Under the pieces are notes generated by a model. It did not search any database, was not told the DNA's origin, and worked only from the letters and a program-made list of their open reading frames with translations. A DNA stretch of 64,000 nucleotides from Symbiodinium natans. Lineage: Eukaryota > Sar > Dinophyceae > Suessiales > Symbiodiniaceae. The stretch covers positions 477,226-541,225 of the forward strand of contig CAJNDS010002206.1 of the NCBI GenBank assembly GCA_905221605.1, given 5' to 3'. This document shows, piece by piece, positions 1-11,200 of the stretch. Every line of letters begins with the position of its first letter. Position 1 is the stretch's first letter. Made by a program: the position numbers and the translations under genes.

Positions 1-734
1 ACGTCGCTCAAGTGTAGCCTGGAGTTGTCAAAGACGCGGTCGTGCAGTAGGACGAGCGCTTGCGCGTGGATGTTAGAAGGGTAAGTACGCTGCCAGGGAC
101 TGGGCTGTCCTTGGCTGCGACAAAGGCATCGCGCTTGGCACGGCTGTTGACAAATGTCCTGACCTGAGACTGTCCCAACTCTCGGGGCATGGGCCAGATG
201 TTTTGGCAGTGTGCAAGGGTCTCCGCTAGTTTTACTGCTGCGACCCGCCTCGGCCGGGGGATGCTTTGGGCAAAAAGGACAAGCAGTTGGCCTTTGCAAA
301 GCCCTAATCCCTGAATCCTGAACTTGCCGGATGATTCTCTGCCATGGTGGCTCAGCAAGTTGCGAATCGCCGGTTCATCCAGCGTCCTTCGTGCCCAGAC
401 CTGGCTTTGAGAGGTTTATAATGAGGCTGTAAGGAGGGGATGAGAGGGGTCGGGGTGAAGTGGGGATTCTGGGGGGTCGAGCCAGAGCTGCAGTTGCCTG
501 ACCAACCAAGCCACGCTCAAGTGCCGTGTGTATGTGTGTGTGTGGGTAGAAGGGCATGCTGTTGCATCCGTTACCAGGGCAGTGGGGAGGGGGGGGGGGG
601 ATGGAGGAAAATTGGGTGACACGCAGCAGCACGGGTCCAGATCCTGGTCTGTTCTAATTTGTTTCAGCCCGTTTCCGTGGAGCTTCTGTTGGCGCTCTGC
701 TCAAGCAAAAGTCTCCTGGAAGGTTACGCCGCTG
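1..734. other. No recognisable gene; upstream flank of transporter
   Basis: I see no conserved protein here. The reverse strand is open for about 116 codons (358 to 8), but it has no family signature and no ATG start. A G-rich run lies at about 583-600. An ATG at 735 opens a short acidic/basic frame (reads MDDSESERLEKLSILK) after a CAG acceptor-like site. It could be the first coding exon of the transporter downstream, but I cannot join it in phase with certainty. Confidence 0.4.
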
Positions 735-1241
735 ATGGACGATTCCGAAAGCGAACGGCTGGAGAAGCTCTCGATCTTGAAAGAGAGAGAAGAGGCCCTT
801 CCGTGCTCAGATAATTCAAATACATCAGCACTTGTATTGTTGCTATGCAGATCTTATGTGCTAGTTGCTGCAAGTCATCATGAAGATTCCACTACTGTTC
901 TGACTGCCTGCTGCCATCTCAAGAAGGGGTCAAAGGATCCCTCGCTTACTGAACTTGCGCCGACCTGAGGACACGTGTAAATGCGTGGATAGGGAAAAGT
1001 CCCACATGGCTCAACCTTGGGCTCTTGGCAAGTGGGAAGAGCCATGCCCCAGATTCGCTGAGGTTTCATACGCTCGATATCCCTCGGCATGCCGATTCAA
1101 TTTGACGAAAATACATGGCATAAGCTCCTTTGGGGATCTGCCATTCGGATGTCAAAGCTTGTAGACTGCATGGCAGCAGGTGATTTCATGTGTGCCAGCG
1201 AGGGGTTCACGTGCAACTTCAAACTCTGCAAGCCCTCTGAG

Positions 1242-4200
1242 GTCTATGTTCTGGGAATCATTGGGTCGCTGTGGGTATATGGTGTGCAGCAGGAGCGCAT
1301 CATGTCAGTGCCATACGGTGACGACATGTTCAAGACATCTGTGCTGCTTGTCTGCACATGGGGCATGGAGACGTTTCGCTGGTTGGACTCTGCATCTCGG
1401 TCATCCTCAACCTACATCCGTGTCGGGCCGAAGCTCTCTTACTTGGAATCCCACATTCCAAAACCCTGAACCTTGTGACCACATGTACCAATATCAAGAA
1501 CCATCCGTCTCTTGCTGGAAGAGCAATCATCGCGAGACAGCGGAAGCCATCCTCCTCACGGCGGAGCTCGGCATCGTCTCATCCCTCGGGCCCACTCATA
1601 GCCAATCCAGTGGCGAAGACAATTGTCATTCGGACGGCAACCGTTTTCTGCTTCCCAGTTTTGCTTCCCACATGCTTGAAATGCGCCTGCACGCAGCATC
1701 AAGTAAGTTGTGAAAGTCCAACACCGAAGCCAATGCCAAACAAAGCTTCGTCATGACAACGTGCCGAGAAAACTATGCTTTGACCCTCATGTGACCCTCA
1801 TGGGACTAGAAAGGCGCACCTCGAACCTCCTTCTCAGCATGAGGTTAGTCCGGAGATGAGGTGTGAAGTCATGTTTTTGTGCTAGCCGCCGCAGCTTGCC
1901 TTTCCGTGAGCAAATCAAGTCTTTTCCTTTTCCATTCAGTTTCCATCAGTTTTGAGCTGGCTCGCGCACTGTTTGCGACACCCGGCCGTGCATGAGGGTA
2001 CCACTCCCAGAGCACTCCCCTCACAGAGCCGCTCCGACTTTACTCGGCTTTGTTTTCTTTCCGAAGTTTAAGTCGCGTCTTACAAGTTTGGGAACCTAGG
2101 CCATGTGACTGAGTTCGGTGTTGACAGGCACATGCTGCCATTGGTTGCCTGAGAGGTTTCTCGTCTTCTGCAACCGATTCTGCGCCATATGGCTGCCTGA
2201 CTGATACTGTTGCCTTGCGCAGCAACTGCCATCGCCGACTTTTCGCCTCCGGACAGGTTCGCGTTCATCATGGCGAAGATTCGTGGGGAAGAGTGGCAGT
2301 TGAAGGCCCCACTTGTCTCATACCTGATTGTGCCCCTTGGCTTCAGTCTGCAGGCGCATGCAAGCGCCGTCAAATGTACTTTACGAATGTTGACCCCAAG
2401 CGGTGGGTGGCTCGACATGGCAGTGACCAGGTCCTTGTCCAACGTCTTTGCGTCGACATGCCAATACGAAGCCTTGAAATATGCGGCTCGATTGCTCATA
2501 AGTCATACTGAGTTCATACTGTCCCCAGCAGCCCCCCTCGAAGATCCCTTCGTCCTTCGAGCCAACTAGGTGTCATTCCCGGTTCAGATGCTCGGCAAGA
2601 GCTTCAAGATGATGCCGGTGATGCTTTGGGGCATTGTCATCTCGTCACTCGGACTCGGACTGTATTCACCGGAGCCCCGCAATCAGTGCCGAGAGTTTTC
2701 CAGACGAGCTGAGGTCCAAGAGCTACACGATCAAGGAGCCCATGATCAGAGCATAGCTGTCCTATTTAGCTCAGGTCGTCCTTGCATGGTCTGAGTGTGC
2801 GATGAATAGATATGAATAGTTGAGAGGAGGTCATGCTAGAATCGCTAGGCTGAACACACTGAAGGAGTGGGGCGTTGCCTTCTTCGTGACTTTGGGCGTG
2901 ACGCAGTTCCTGCTCACTGGACCCATTGCGACGGAATCTGGTGAGAACGACGACCACACGAGCAACAGCGTCAAAGGTGCATTGGGCGTCACATGGGGGC
3001 ATGATGGGACATATTGACATCTGGGGACAGAGTCTGGCTTTATCAAAAACAGATCCCAGCACGACATGTGCCAGGGCTGTTGCTGCTGGTGCTTTTCCTG
3101 GCGCTGGACGGGATCACCTCCCCGATGCAAGAGAAGCTTTTCAAGGAATACAACCTTTCGAAGCCCGGTGCCTAAGAGTGAAGTAGCACGATGAACAGGG
3201 TACAGAGGCTCAAGTCTCGGAGTACCTGTGCGACACATTGCAAGCTACAGCTTTCACGGTCCTTGCCCTTGGGACATAACATTGGCATGGCTTCTGCAAG
3301 GTACAACCAGCTGCTGTGGGTGAACACGTTCTCAGCAATTGTGTCCATGACCACGCTCTTGAGCCGACACCTCAGTCCACGAGTGCTGTGGCAGAGCTGG
3401 TTGCAGAGTCTGTTTCCAATGTTTTCCAAGATTTAAAAATCTTGATTCACGTCTCGTACACACTGCCGTTTATTTGCTGTTGTAAAACGATGCCTTCGAG
3501 CAGCGCCTGACCCAGCCACGGGTGGATTGGGCGACGCGTTCAGCTTCATCCATGCCCACCCGCTGCTGCTCAGCGATGCCATGACTCTCAGCGTCTCCCA
3601 GGCCAGTCCTAGAGTCATTGTATGAATCATAGAAGTGACATGAAAGTTCGAAAGTTCGTCATGACAACCTTCGGCAAACCCTTGCCAGGTTGCAAGCCAG
3701 TGGTTCATCTACTCGTGCCTGGGATGGTTCTAGTCCTCTGACATTCCTCGTTGTACCTTTTCACACGTGTGATCGAAGGGCTCACCCACTCAGACCCTCT
3801 GCTTTGCAGGCAGATCAAAGACTTTGGCGCTTTGGTCTTTGCTGCTACGATGAACGTTCGGCAGCTGTGCCTGGGCTTTACTATTCTTTGCCGTGCTGCT
3901 GTTGATGTCGTTTGTACTGGTAACAAGCACCGACGGTCACCGACGCCTCAGGGTGTCGATCATCACGTCGTACATCAAGTATGGACACTACATCACCGGC
4001 CTTCAAGTGCTGGCACTTGGCTTCGTCTTCATGGCCCTCTTCTACAAGAGCTGCCCGAATATTGTTGAAGAAGCTTTAGAGGGTCTTTGGAGAGCCTCGT
4101 GGGATGTCCATCCATTTCATCCTGCCCATCTTCTGCCAGGTTACGATGGCCTCGTCTCGGAAAGCCCCGAGAAGAAGGCCGAGAAGACGCCCCTCGTGCC

Positions 4201-4489
4201 CAAGAATAGCAACTTGGACAATCAGCTTGGGTGTTCAAGCGATGCACGTGACACATTGGTGGGGTTGGCTGGAAATTCTTTCGTTCACTTTCGGCTTTCG
4301 GCGTTCTCAGGCGACGGCGAGACACTGGAGACCTCCAAGAACCCAGTTTTTTCGGGCACACAGGAGGACATGGCAAAGCATGGCAACGCATGGCAAGGCA
4401 TGGCAAGGCATGGCAAGGCATGGCAAAGCATGGCAAAGCATGGCACAGCATGGCAAAGCATGGCAACGCATGGCAAAGCATGGAGGTAG
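1242..4489 (+). CDS. SLC35B/UAA-family nucleotide-sugar (or PAPS) transporter, 13 exons
   Basis: Multi-pass Golgi/ER antiporter family that moves nucleotide sugars or PAPS into the lumen. Exons that join in phase: 1242-1353, 2223-2331, 2431-2482, 2570-2643, 2714-2735, 2865-2976, 3075-3162, 3301-3362, 3516-3601, 3689-3714, 3810-3860, 3952-4082, 4140-4489. Family hallmarks read across the joins: QQERIMSVPYG, SLSNVFASTCQYEALKY, VQMLGKSFKMMPVMLWG, LALDGITSPMQEKLF, YNQLLWVNTFSA, QWFIYSQIKDFGALVFAATMN and a final TM ending ALFYKS. Donors are seven GC, four GT and one GA (2736). The C-terminal tail (EKKAEKTPLVP) stays open into a 10-bp repeat and stops at 4487, so the true end is uncertain. The N-terminal exon may be upstream (ATG at 735 or 1089). 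The substrate cannot be told from sequence; UDP-galactose, PAPS and related substrates all occur in this family. Confidence 0.9.
4371..4483 (+). repeat. 10-bp tandem array, unit TGGCAAAGCA
   Basis: Eleven units of TGGCAAAGCA/TGGCAAGGCA/TGGCAACGCA follow one another without spacing. All three forward frames are open across it. It lies at the 3' end of the transporter reading frame and, if translated in that frame, would add a His/Ala/Trp/Met-rich tail. Confidence 0.95.
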
Positions 4490-5221
4490 CTTGAGGAGGC
4501 AGCATGCCAAGTGTGCACACCGTTGCGAAGGACTCAAAGCTGTCTGCGTGAACTTCCCATCGTCTTGTGAGTCCAGCGAAGTGAAGAATCGAAATACAGT
4601 AGTGGCATGTAGTGCCCTTTGCACGGTTGGACTGAGCCTGTGCTGAACGTTTTTCTCACAGGGCGGTGCACCACAGTGCATATCCGTAATTTGAGAAGTT
4701 GCACAAGTCACGAGCATACTCCACATGCCGATGCCAGATCCGCTGTGTGAAAAAAATCGCAGCATGTGTCGGTGGTTGGGCTTGTGAGGTTTCCGAGATC
4801 ACGCTGATCTCTCACCTTTCTACCCTCTCCACCCCAGCTGATGAGTTGCTCACAAAGCTGTTGGAACATCACACGCTGTCAGTCCGCAGGAAATAGTCAA
4901 CGAGAGTGTCCCTGAAGACAACATCCAGGACGCGAAGCATCCGACGCTCACTGTGTGGAACCCTTCCTGATCGTTCGTTTCAGGAGCTTGTGCCTCGGTT
5001 TTCGGCGTCTGCTTGGAACGAGCGGGCAAAGCCAGATTCCAGCAGCCGAGCCTGCAGGGAAGACATAAACTTGTGGGCCAGAGTGTCCCTGGAGTGCCCA
5101 AACTCCATAGTGTCCCTGGAGTGCGCAACCCCAGAACCCAGAGAGGGTGGGGATGTTCGAGGTCAGATAATTTTCTTTCTGTCGAAACCTCAACAAGTCA
5201 GCGTGCTGCCGAGGCAGAAAA
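4490..5221 (+). other. Intergenic or 5' region of helicase with two weak candidate exons
   Basis: No family is recognised. Two stretches look protein-like after AG sites: 4838-4890 (reads DELLTKLLEHHTLSVRR) and about 4990-5085 (reads ELVPRFSASAWNERAKP). They could be 5' exons of the helicase. A 27-bp near-duplication built on AGTGTCCCTGGAGTGC lies at 5082-5127. A pyrimidine-rich tract ending AACAAG at about 5196 lies just before the helicase ATG and would suit a cis- or trans-splice acceptor. Confidence 0.35.
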
Positions 5222-8200
5222 ATGGAGGATGTCGATGCAGAGGAAGATACTTCCAAACATGTGCTGGAACGCGACGCTGAGAAAAGAATCGAAGGCAGGG
5301 CGGAGCCGGGCTCGCGTGAGAGCATGGGGGGACATGAGGAGTCCAGGAAGGGTGATTCCCTGCAGCCGGAGACTTTCGCAGACCAGGACAAGGGGCGGAC
5401 TGCCGGAAGCCAATTCCCGCAGCAGGAGGACACTGCACGAAGCCAAGTGCCTGCGGAAGAAGCGGCACCGCCAGATGTAGAGGACACATGGCGAATCGTA
5501 GAGGATAAGGAGGCCATGGCGTGGGCTGCCGGAAGCGCGTTCCCGCAGCAGGAGGACACTGCACGAAGCCAAGTGCCTGCAGAAGAAGCGGCACCGCCAG
5601 ATGTAGAGGACCCATGGCAAATCTTGGAGGACAGGGAGGCCATGGCGTGGGCTGCCGGAAGCGCGTTCCCGCAGCAGGAGGACACTGCACGAAGCCAAGT
5701 GCCTGCAGAAGAAGCGGCACCGCCAGATGTAGAGGACCCATGGCAAATCTTGGAGGATAAGGAGGCCATGGCGTGGGCTGCCGGAAGCGCGTTCCCGCAG
5801 CAGGAGGACACTGCACGAAGCCAAGTGCCTGCAGAAGAAGCGGCTCTGCCAGATGTAGAGGACCCATGGCAAATCTTGGAGGACAGGGAGGCCATGGCGT
5901 GGGCTGCCGGAAGCGCGTTCCCGCAGCAGGAGGACACTGCACGAAGCCAAGTGCCTGCAGAAGAAGCGGCACCGCCAGATGTAGAGGACCCATGGCAAAT
6001 CTTGGAGGACAGGGAGGCCATGGCGTGGGCTGCCGGAAGCGCGTTCCCGCAGCAGGAGGACACTGCACGAAGCCAAGTGCCTGCAGAAGAAGCGGCACCG
6101 CCAGATGTAGAGGACCCATGGCAAATCTTGGAGGATAAGGAGGCCATGGCGTGGGCTGCCGGAAGCGCGTTCCCGCAGCAGGAGGACACTGCACGAAGCC
6201 AAGTGCCTGCAGAAGAAGCGGCTCTGCCAGATGTAGAGGAGGATCCATGGGGCGAGGACAGTTCATGGGCCCAGGCGATTGATGAGGATCCATGGCGCTT
6301 GCAGGAAGAGAGGCAGAACAAAGAGCGTGCCGAACTTGCAGCTCTGGCGTCTTCGCCGTTTGCCAAGACGCCAAGGGAAACAGGAGGGATGCGGAACCAA
6401 CGCGTGTCAGATGATTTGCCCATTGAAGCATTGCGCTCAGACATCGTGCGGGCAGTGAGGGCTCAGCGTGTCACAATTCTCGTGGGAGCTACCGGATGTG
6501 GAAAGTCTACACGGTTGCCTCAGTTCTTGATGAACGAGCCTGGAGCGCAGGTGTTGGTGACACAGCCGCGCCGTGTAGCAGCGGTTGAGATCGCTCGACG
6601 CGTGGCTTCTGAGCGAGGCGAACGAATCGGCCAGAATGTTGGCTACCGCATCTCGGGCGAGACAGTTCTTGGCTCTGGCAAGCTGCAGTTTGCAACAATA
6701 GGCTGGTTGTGAGAAAAGACATTCAACGAGCAATCCGCTTCTTCGTCACTGCCCTGAAAGGATATGTGCTGACCTGGTTCTTGGCAAAGCCTGAGCATTT
6801 TGGGCACTTCACGCACGTGATAATTGATGAGGCCACGGAGAACTGCAGACACTGTAGACATCAAGTCTTTGGACTCTGCTGCGCCGCCGCTAGCAGGTAC
6901 ATGAGAGAGCAGCAGACATGGAGATGTTCCTCCTGCTCACGAAGCTGTTGATGTACTTCTTCGAGAGGCCAAAGGCGCAAGCCAGTGGTTCCATATCGTG
7001 TTCTGGGAGGGGTTGTTATGCTTGTTTCGTCTGAGTGCAATTTTGTGCCTGCTTTCGTGCGATTTTGTGCGGAGAGGTGGTCTTGATGTCGGCCACGCTC
7101 CAACCTGCAGAGTTTGGCAGCCTGTCTGCTTAGACACTCTGAAGAGGCAGCCAGAGTGAATACCTGAGCCAGGCCGCTACTTCTCTGATTTTGATGCGGG
7201 GCAGTCTCTGTCTGTGTTCCGTCCTAAAGACACTTTGAGCACAAAAGCTTGCGTGCATGAGTGACTTCGCGTGGCATCCAGAGAGGTGTCCCCTTCTCAG
7301 CACTGAGGCCAGGGAGAACGTTTCCGGTGCAGGAGCCTGGAACGTAAAGCCATGCCCACAGTCTTTCTGTGTGCACGTGTGAAGCCGATGACCGGTGCAG
7401 GAGATCTTTCTGGACCGACCGCACTGCTCTAGGTCCGTAGAGCTTCTCTGGCCAAAGAGTTGCTAGAAGGTGTTCACGCTCCAGCATCTGATGCTCTCCG
7501 TGCTTCGACATGTGAATCCCAGCCAGTTCTTCTTGCCATGAGCTGTGTGGCCCATTGCCATGGCAAGCTGGACATGTGCAAACGTAGCCGGGCCTTACGC
7601 GTAAAAGTCCGTAACAGCACGTGCAAGCAGCAAAAGCCTGAGAGACATGATCCTCCACCACAATCGACAAACACTTAAGCCTTGAGCCTTGTCATGCCAT
7701 GTCAGATGAGCGGCGTTTGGGCTGGCCAGTTGCTTTCCTGCTTGTCGCTGTAGCTGCAGCTGTCGATGACTGTGTGGTGAACAAGTCAAGTTTGGCCATC
7801 CCGGCTGGCGCCTGGGCAGTCCAAGTGCGGGAAGACCTGGCATTTGTCACAGGTTACCTGTCAAATTCGCTTGTGATTGTTAATGTCTCTGATCCTTCGA
7901 ATTTAGTGGTGACCGGGTCTGTCCAAAGTGACGAGAACCTTCCGGGTCCGACTGGCCTGGCACTCAGCGGCGACCTTGCTTTCGTGGCGCTCGAGCTCGC
8001 CACCTTGGCCATCGTGAATATTTCAGATCCAAAGGATCCTGAAGTCGTGGGTACACTGGACGAATCCGCGGAGTACCCTTACTCGTACAGCGTGGCCGCT
8101 GATGGTGAGCTTGCCTATACTCTTTCCTACGATGCAGCCACGTTGCTGGTGATAGATGTTTCCACGCCGAGAGAGCCGTGCGTCATTGGCAAAGTATCCG

Positions 8201-11200
8201 GCAACAGTCTGAAGGGTGCTGGGGACTTGGTGGTCATTGACGATATTGCATGGGTTGTGAGTGCCGACTTGCCTGGTCTTACGGCAGTGAACGTAAGTTT
8301 GCCGACAGAGCCGTTCATCATCAGCACTGTCCAAGATATGACTTATTTAGATGGGGCGTATGGCATCTCCGTTCAAGGCAACTTTGCCTACGTCGCTGGC
8401 TACTACTCCCATTCCTTCGCTATTCTCAACATATCTGAGCCCGGGGCACCTGTGTTTCTAGGTGCCGTTGTCGACAAGCAGCATCTGTATGGCGCCTACT
8501 CAGTTACAGTTGACGGGGATCGGGCATATGTTCCTTGCTTAGATGGCAAGTCCATCGCAATCATCAACATTTCAGATCCCAACCGACCGGAACTGGAATG
8601 CGTGATACCTGAAGTGATGGGTGGTCGGTATGTGGCCAAGGCCAGAGGGCATGCTCTTCTCCCGAGCTATGACTCTAATTCGCTGCTGGCTTTTGCACAT
8701 TTTGAACACTCCGGAATGGAGTGGACTTCCGACATTCTCCCGTAAGGGGTTTGGGGGGCTGAAGGACAGTGCAAGAGTGCGCTGAAGCACGTGACACCAG
8801 GCAGTTGCCTTGGTCTCGAGCCTCGAAGACTCTCTGAACTCTCTGTCCAACGCTACGTCTAATACATGTGTCCATCGATGTGAGTGATACCTGAAAAGGA
8901 TCGAGTAGGATCGCCCTGTCACATTTTTGCCCGCAGCGTGCTTTTGCCATGGCAGGACGATCTCGTGGCTGAGTACCAAGACATTTTCCCCCGCACTTTG
9001 TACTCCTTGGCGGAGGCCATGATAAACCATGACCATCCCTCTAATTCTGGGGTTGCTCGCCTTTGTCGTCCTCTTGTCTTCTCGCGCAGAAGGCTGCAGC
9101 CGAACAGTTCGAAGAAGCGTGGGAGGACGTGGGGGAATGTGTCCGGACTGTCCGACAAAAGTGGACACCCCGTCACCCCGTGTTGTGTGCGAAATGCATC
9201 TTGTTTAGGACGGCAACCTCGAGTCGCCTTCCATCCTCCCGGGCTTGCCAGAGCTGGTCCTGGGCTCGAAGTGAAGCGCTTGCAGGGCAACAACGTGGGC
9301 GAAGTTGCGAACTTTTTGAGAGATCCGAATGTCTCAGTGCTGTTGCTTTGGTGTTCAGGCAGTGCAGCTGGTGCCCTACTTTGCCAAGAGGGACTCCACC
9401 TTGCTCGTGTTCATGCCCGGGCACGGGGCATGGGGGAAGAGAGGAGAGCAAAGCGCGTTGTTTTCTGCCAATGTAAGTGCCTTTGCATGTTCTTGCCAGA
9501 GTGGCTGGCTGAATTTGTCATGTCAGGGTCCATGTGTATTTCATGCTTTGATGGGTGTTGCGGAGCATCGCTTGTTGGGTATGAGGGTGCCCTTCCTGAA
9601 GTTGCCCGAAATGGCATGCCCAAACAGGCCAAAGGTGGAAAACAAGCTTTTTTCGCTGTCAAGCTATGCGACACCTTGAGACACACCGAAACTAGAGATG
9701 CCCCCTTAACCAATTCACAGCAGCCTTCTCTCAACATGATAACTGTGTGCCAACCAAAGCAGTGTCTCCGCCATGTGTGCTCTCTTTGACCCTGGCAGCC
9801 TGATGGAGCTCCTCAATCTCTCCAGTATGTTCACACCCGAGGCCGGGCCCTTGCCCCTTTGATGCCACTTTGGTCCCTTTGATGCCCCTTCGGCCCTATT
9901 GACCCTGAGCCCAAAGCACCTCAACCCTGAAGCCCCAAGCCCAAAGCCCTCAACAGGTACTAGTATGCTTCAGTCACCTTCCTTGCGCCATCACATGAAA
10001 AATGTGAGTGCCGATGACTACAGTGTGCTACGGAGGCCTTACGATCTTTCCCGACCTTGGACAGGTGACCCAGCAGCGCTTCAAGTTTTTTTCCTCCGCA
10101 TGTTCTGTTGTTTTGAGTTTAGAGTTTAGAGCTTCAGGTTTAGGGTTAAGGGTTGTTGTAGGGTTTTGGGCTGCAAGGCTTGGATTTTCAGGGGTTTCGG
10201 TTATGGACCTCTTTCATTCTTTCTTTCAATTTCACCTCTGTTTCCAGAGACCAGGACCAACAACCAACAAAGAATGAAAATAGACAGCCAATAAAAACAA
10301 CTCCGGTCCTCGGCGTGCAGGGGTGGCCGCAATTGTCTCTCTCCTGCAGAAGCCTTGATGGCAATTGAAGACGAATCACAAACTTCTGTGGCAAACACGC
10401 GCAAGCACAGAACCTGTCGTGATTTTTTGTTGTGGAACCAGATAAGCACTGGAGAGACTGCGGAGAGCTTGCCGCAGTGGGGAGACGCGTTGATGCCAAG
10501 GGATGCACCATCCAGCTACCAAGTCTTCGTCTTGCACTCTGCCGTTCGGGCCACAGATCCCGCTTCAGAAAGCCATCTCATGATCCTCGGAGGTGTGACC
10601 AGAGACTCGCAGAATCTCTCAAGCTGCTCAAGCTTAGTAAAGATTGGTACGCCTCTAGTCTAGTCGCCTCTCGTAAGCACTCTACCTCTTCTTTGGTTCA
10701 ATTGTTTTGCCCAAGGGGGGCACCCGTTGTCTGGTCCCCTTTCCTGCTGCCCCAAGGTGCCGCGCTCAGAGCAGGAGCAAGTCTTTCGGCCTCCCGAAGG
10801 CACTGCTATGCTCCGGGGAAAAACTGCTTGTGTTTTAGGAGGGGGTGAGGGGGTTACAGCATCTGGTCATGTGATTCAACTCGGCTTCAGGCGGCAAGTG
10901 CCACATCGTACTAGCCTCCAACATTGCGGAGTCGTCTCTGACTTTGTTGGCCTCTCAGAACTCTGCTCAGGCCACCCGAACTTGCTGAAGTGTCGCACCA
11001 GTCGTTTTTTGTTTTGCAACGGCAAAGCCCTCTTTGGCTGAAAGGGGCCTTCTGCATTGAACGGTCATTGGAGAAACATCGAGACAGGCTGGCACGCCCC
11101 GCCTGTTCTCCAGCTGTATCCCCAAGCTTGTGACTGACTCTAGTTGAGTCGACCCTGAGACATACTTAGCACTAGCTCGGTTGTAAGACACCCGCTCGGC

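Noticed and set aside
4948..6444. 498-codon and 413-codon open frames on the reverse strand
   Set aside because: They arise because the 126-bp repeat has no stops in any frame. The forward frame continues into the helicase motifs.
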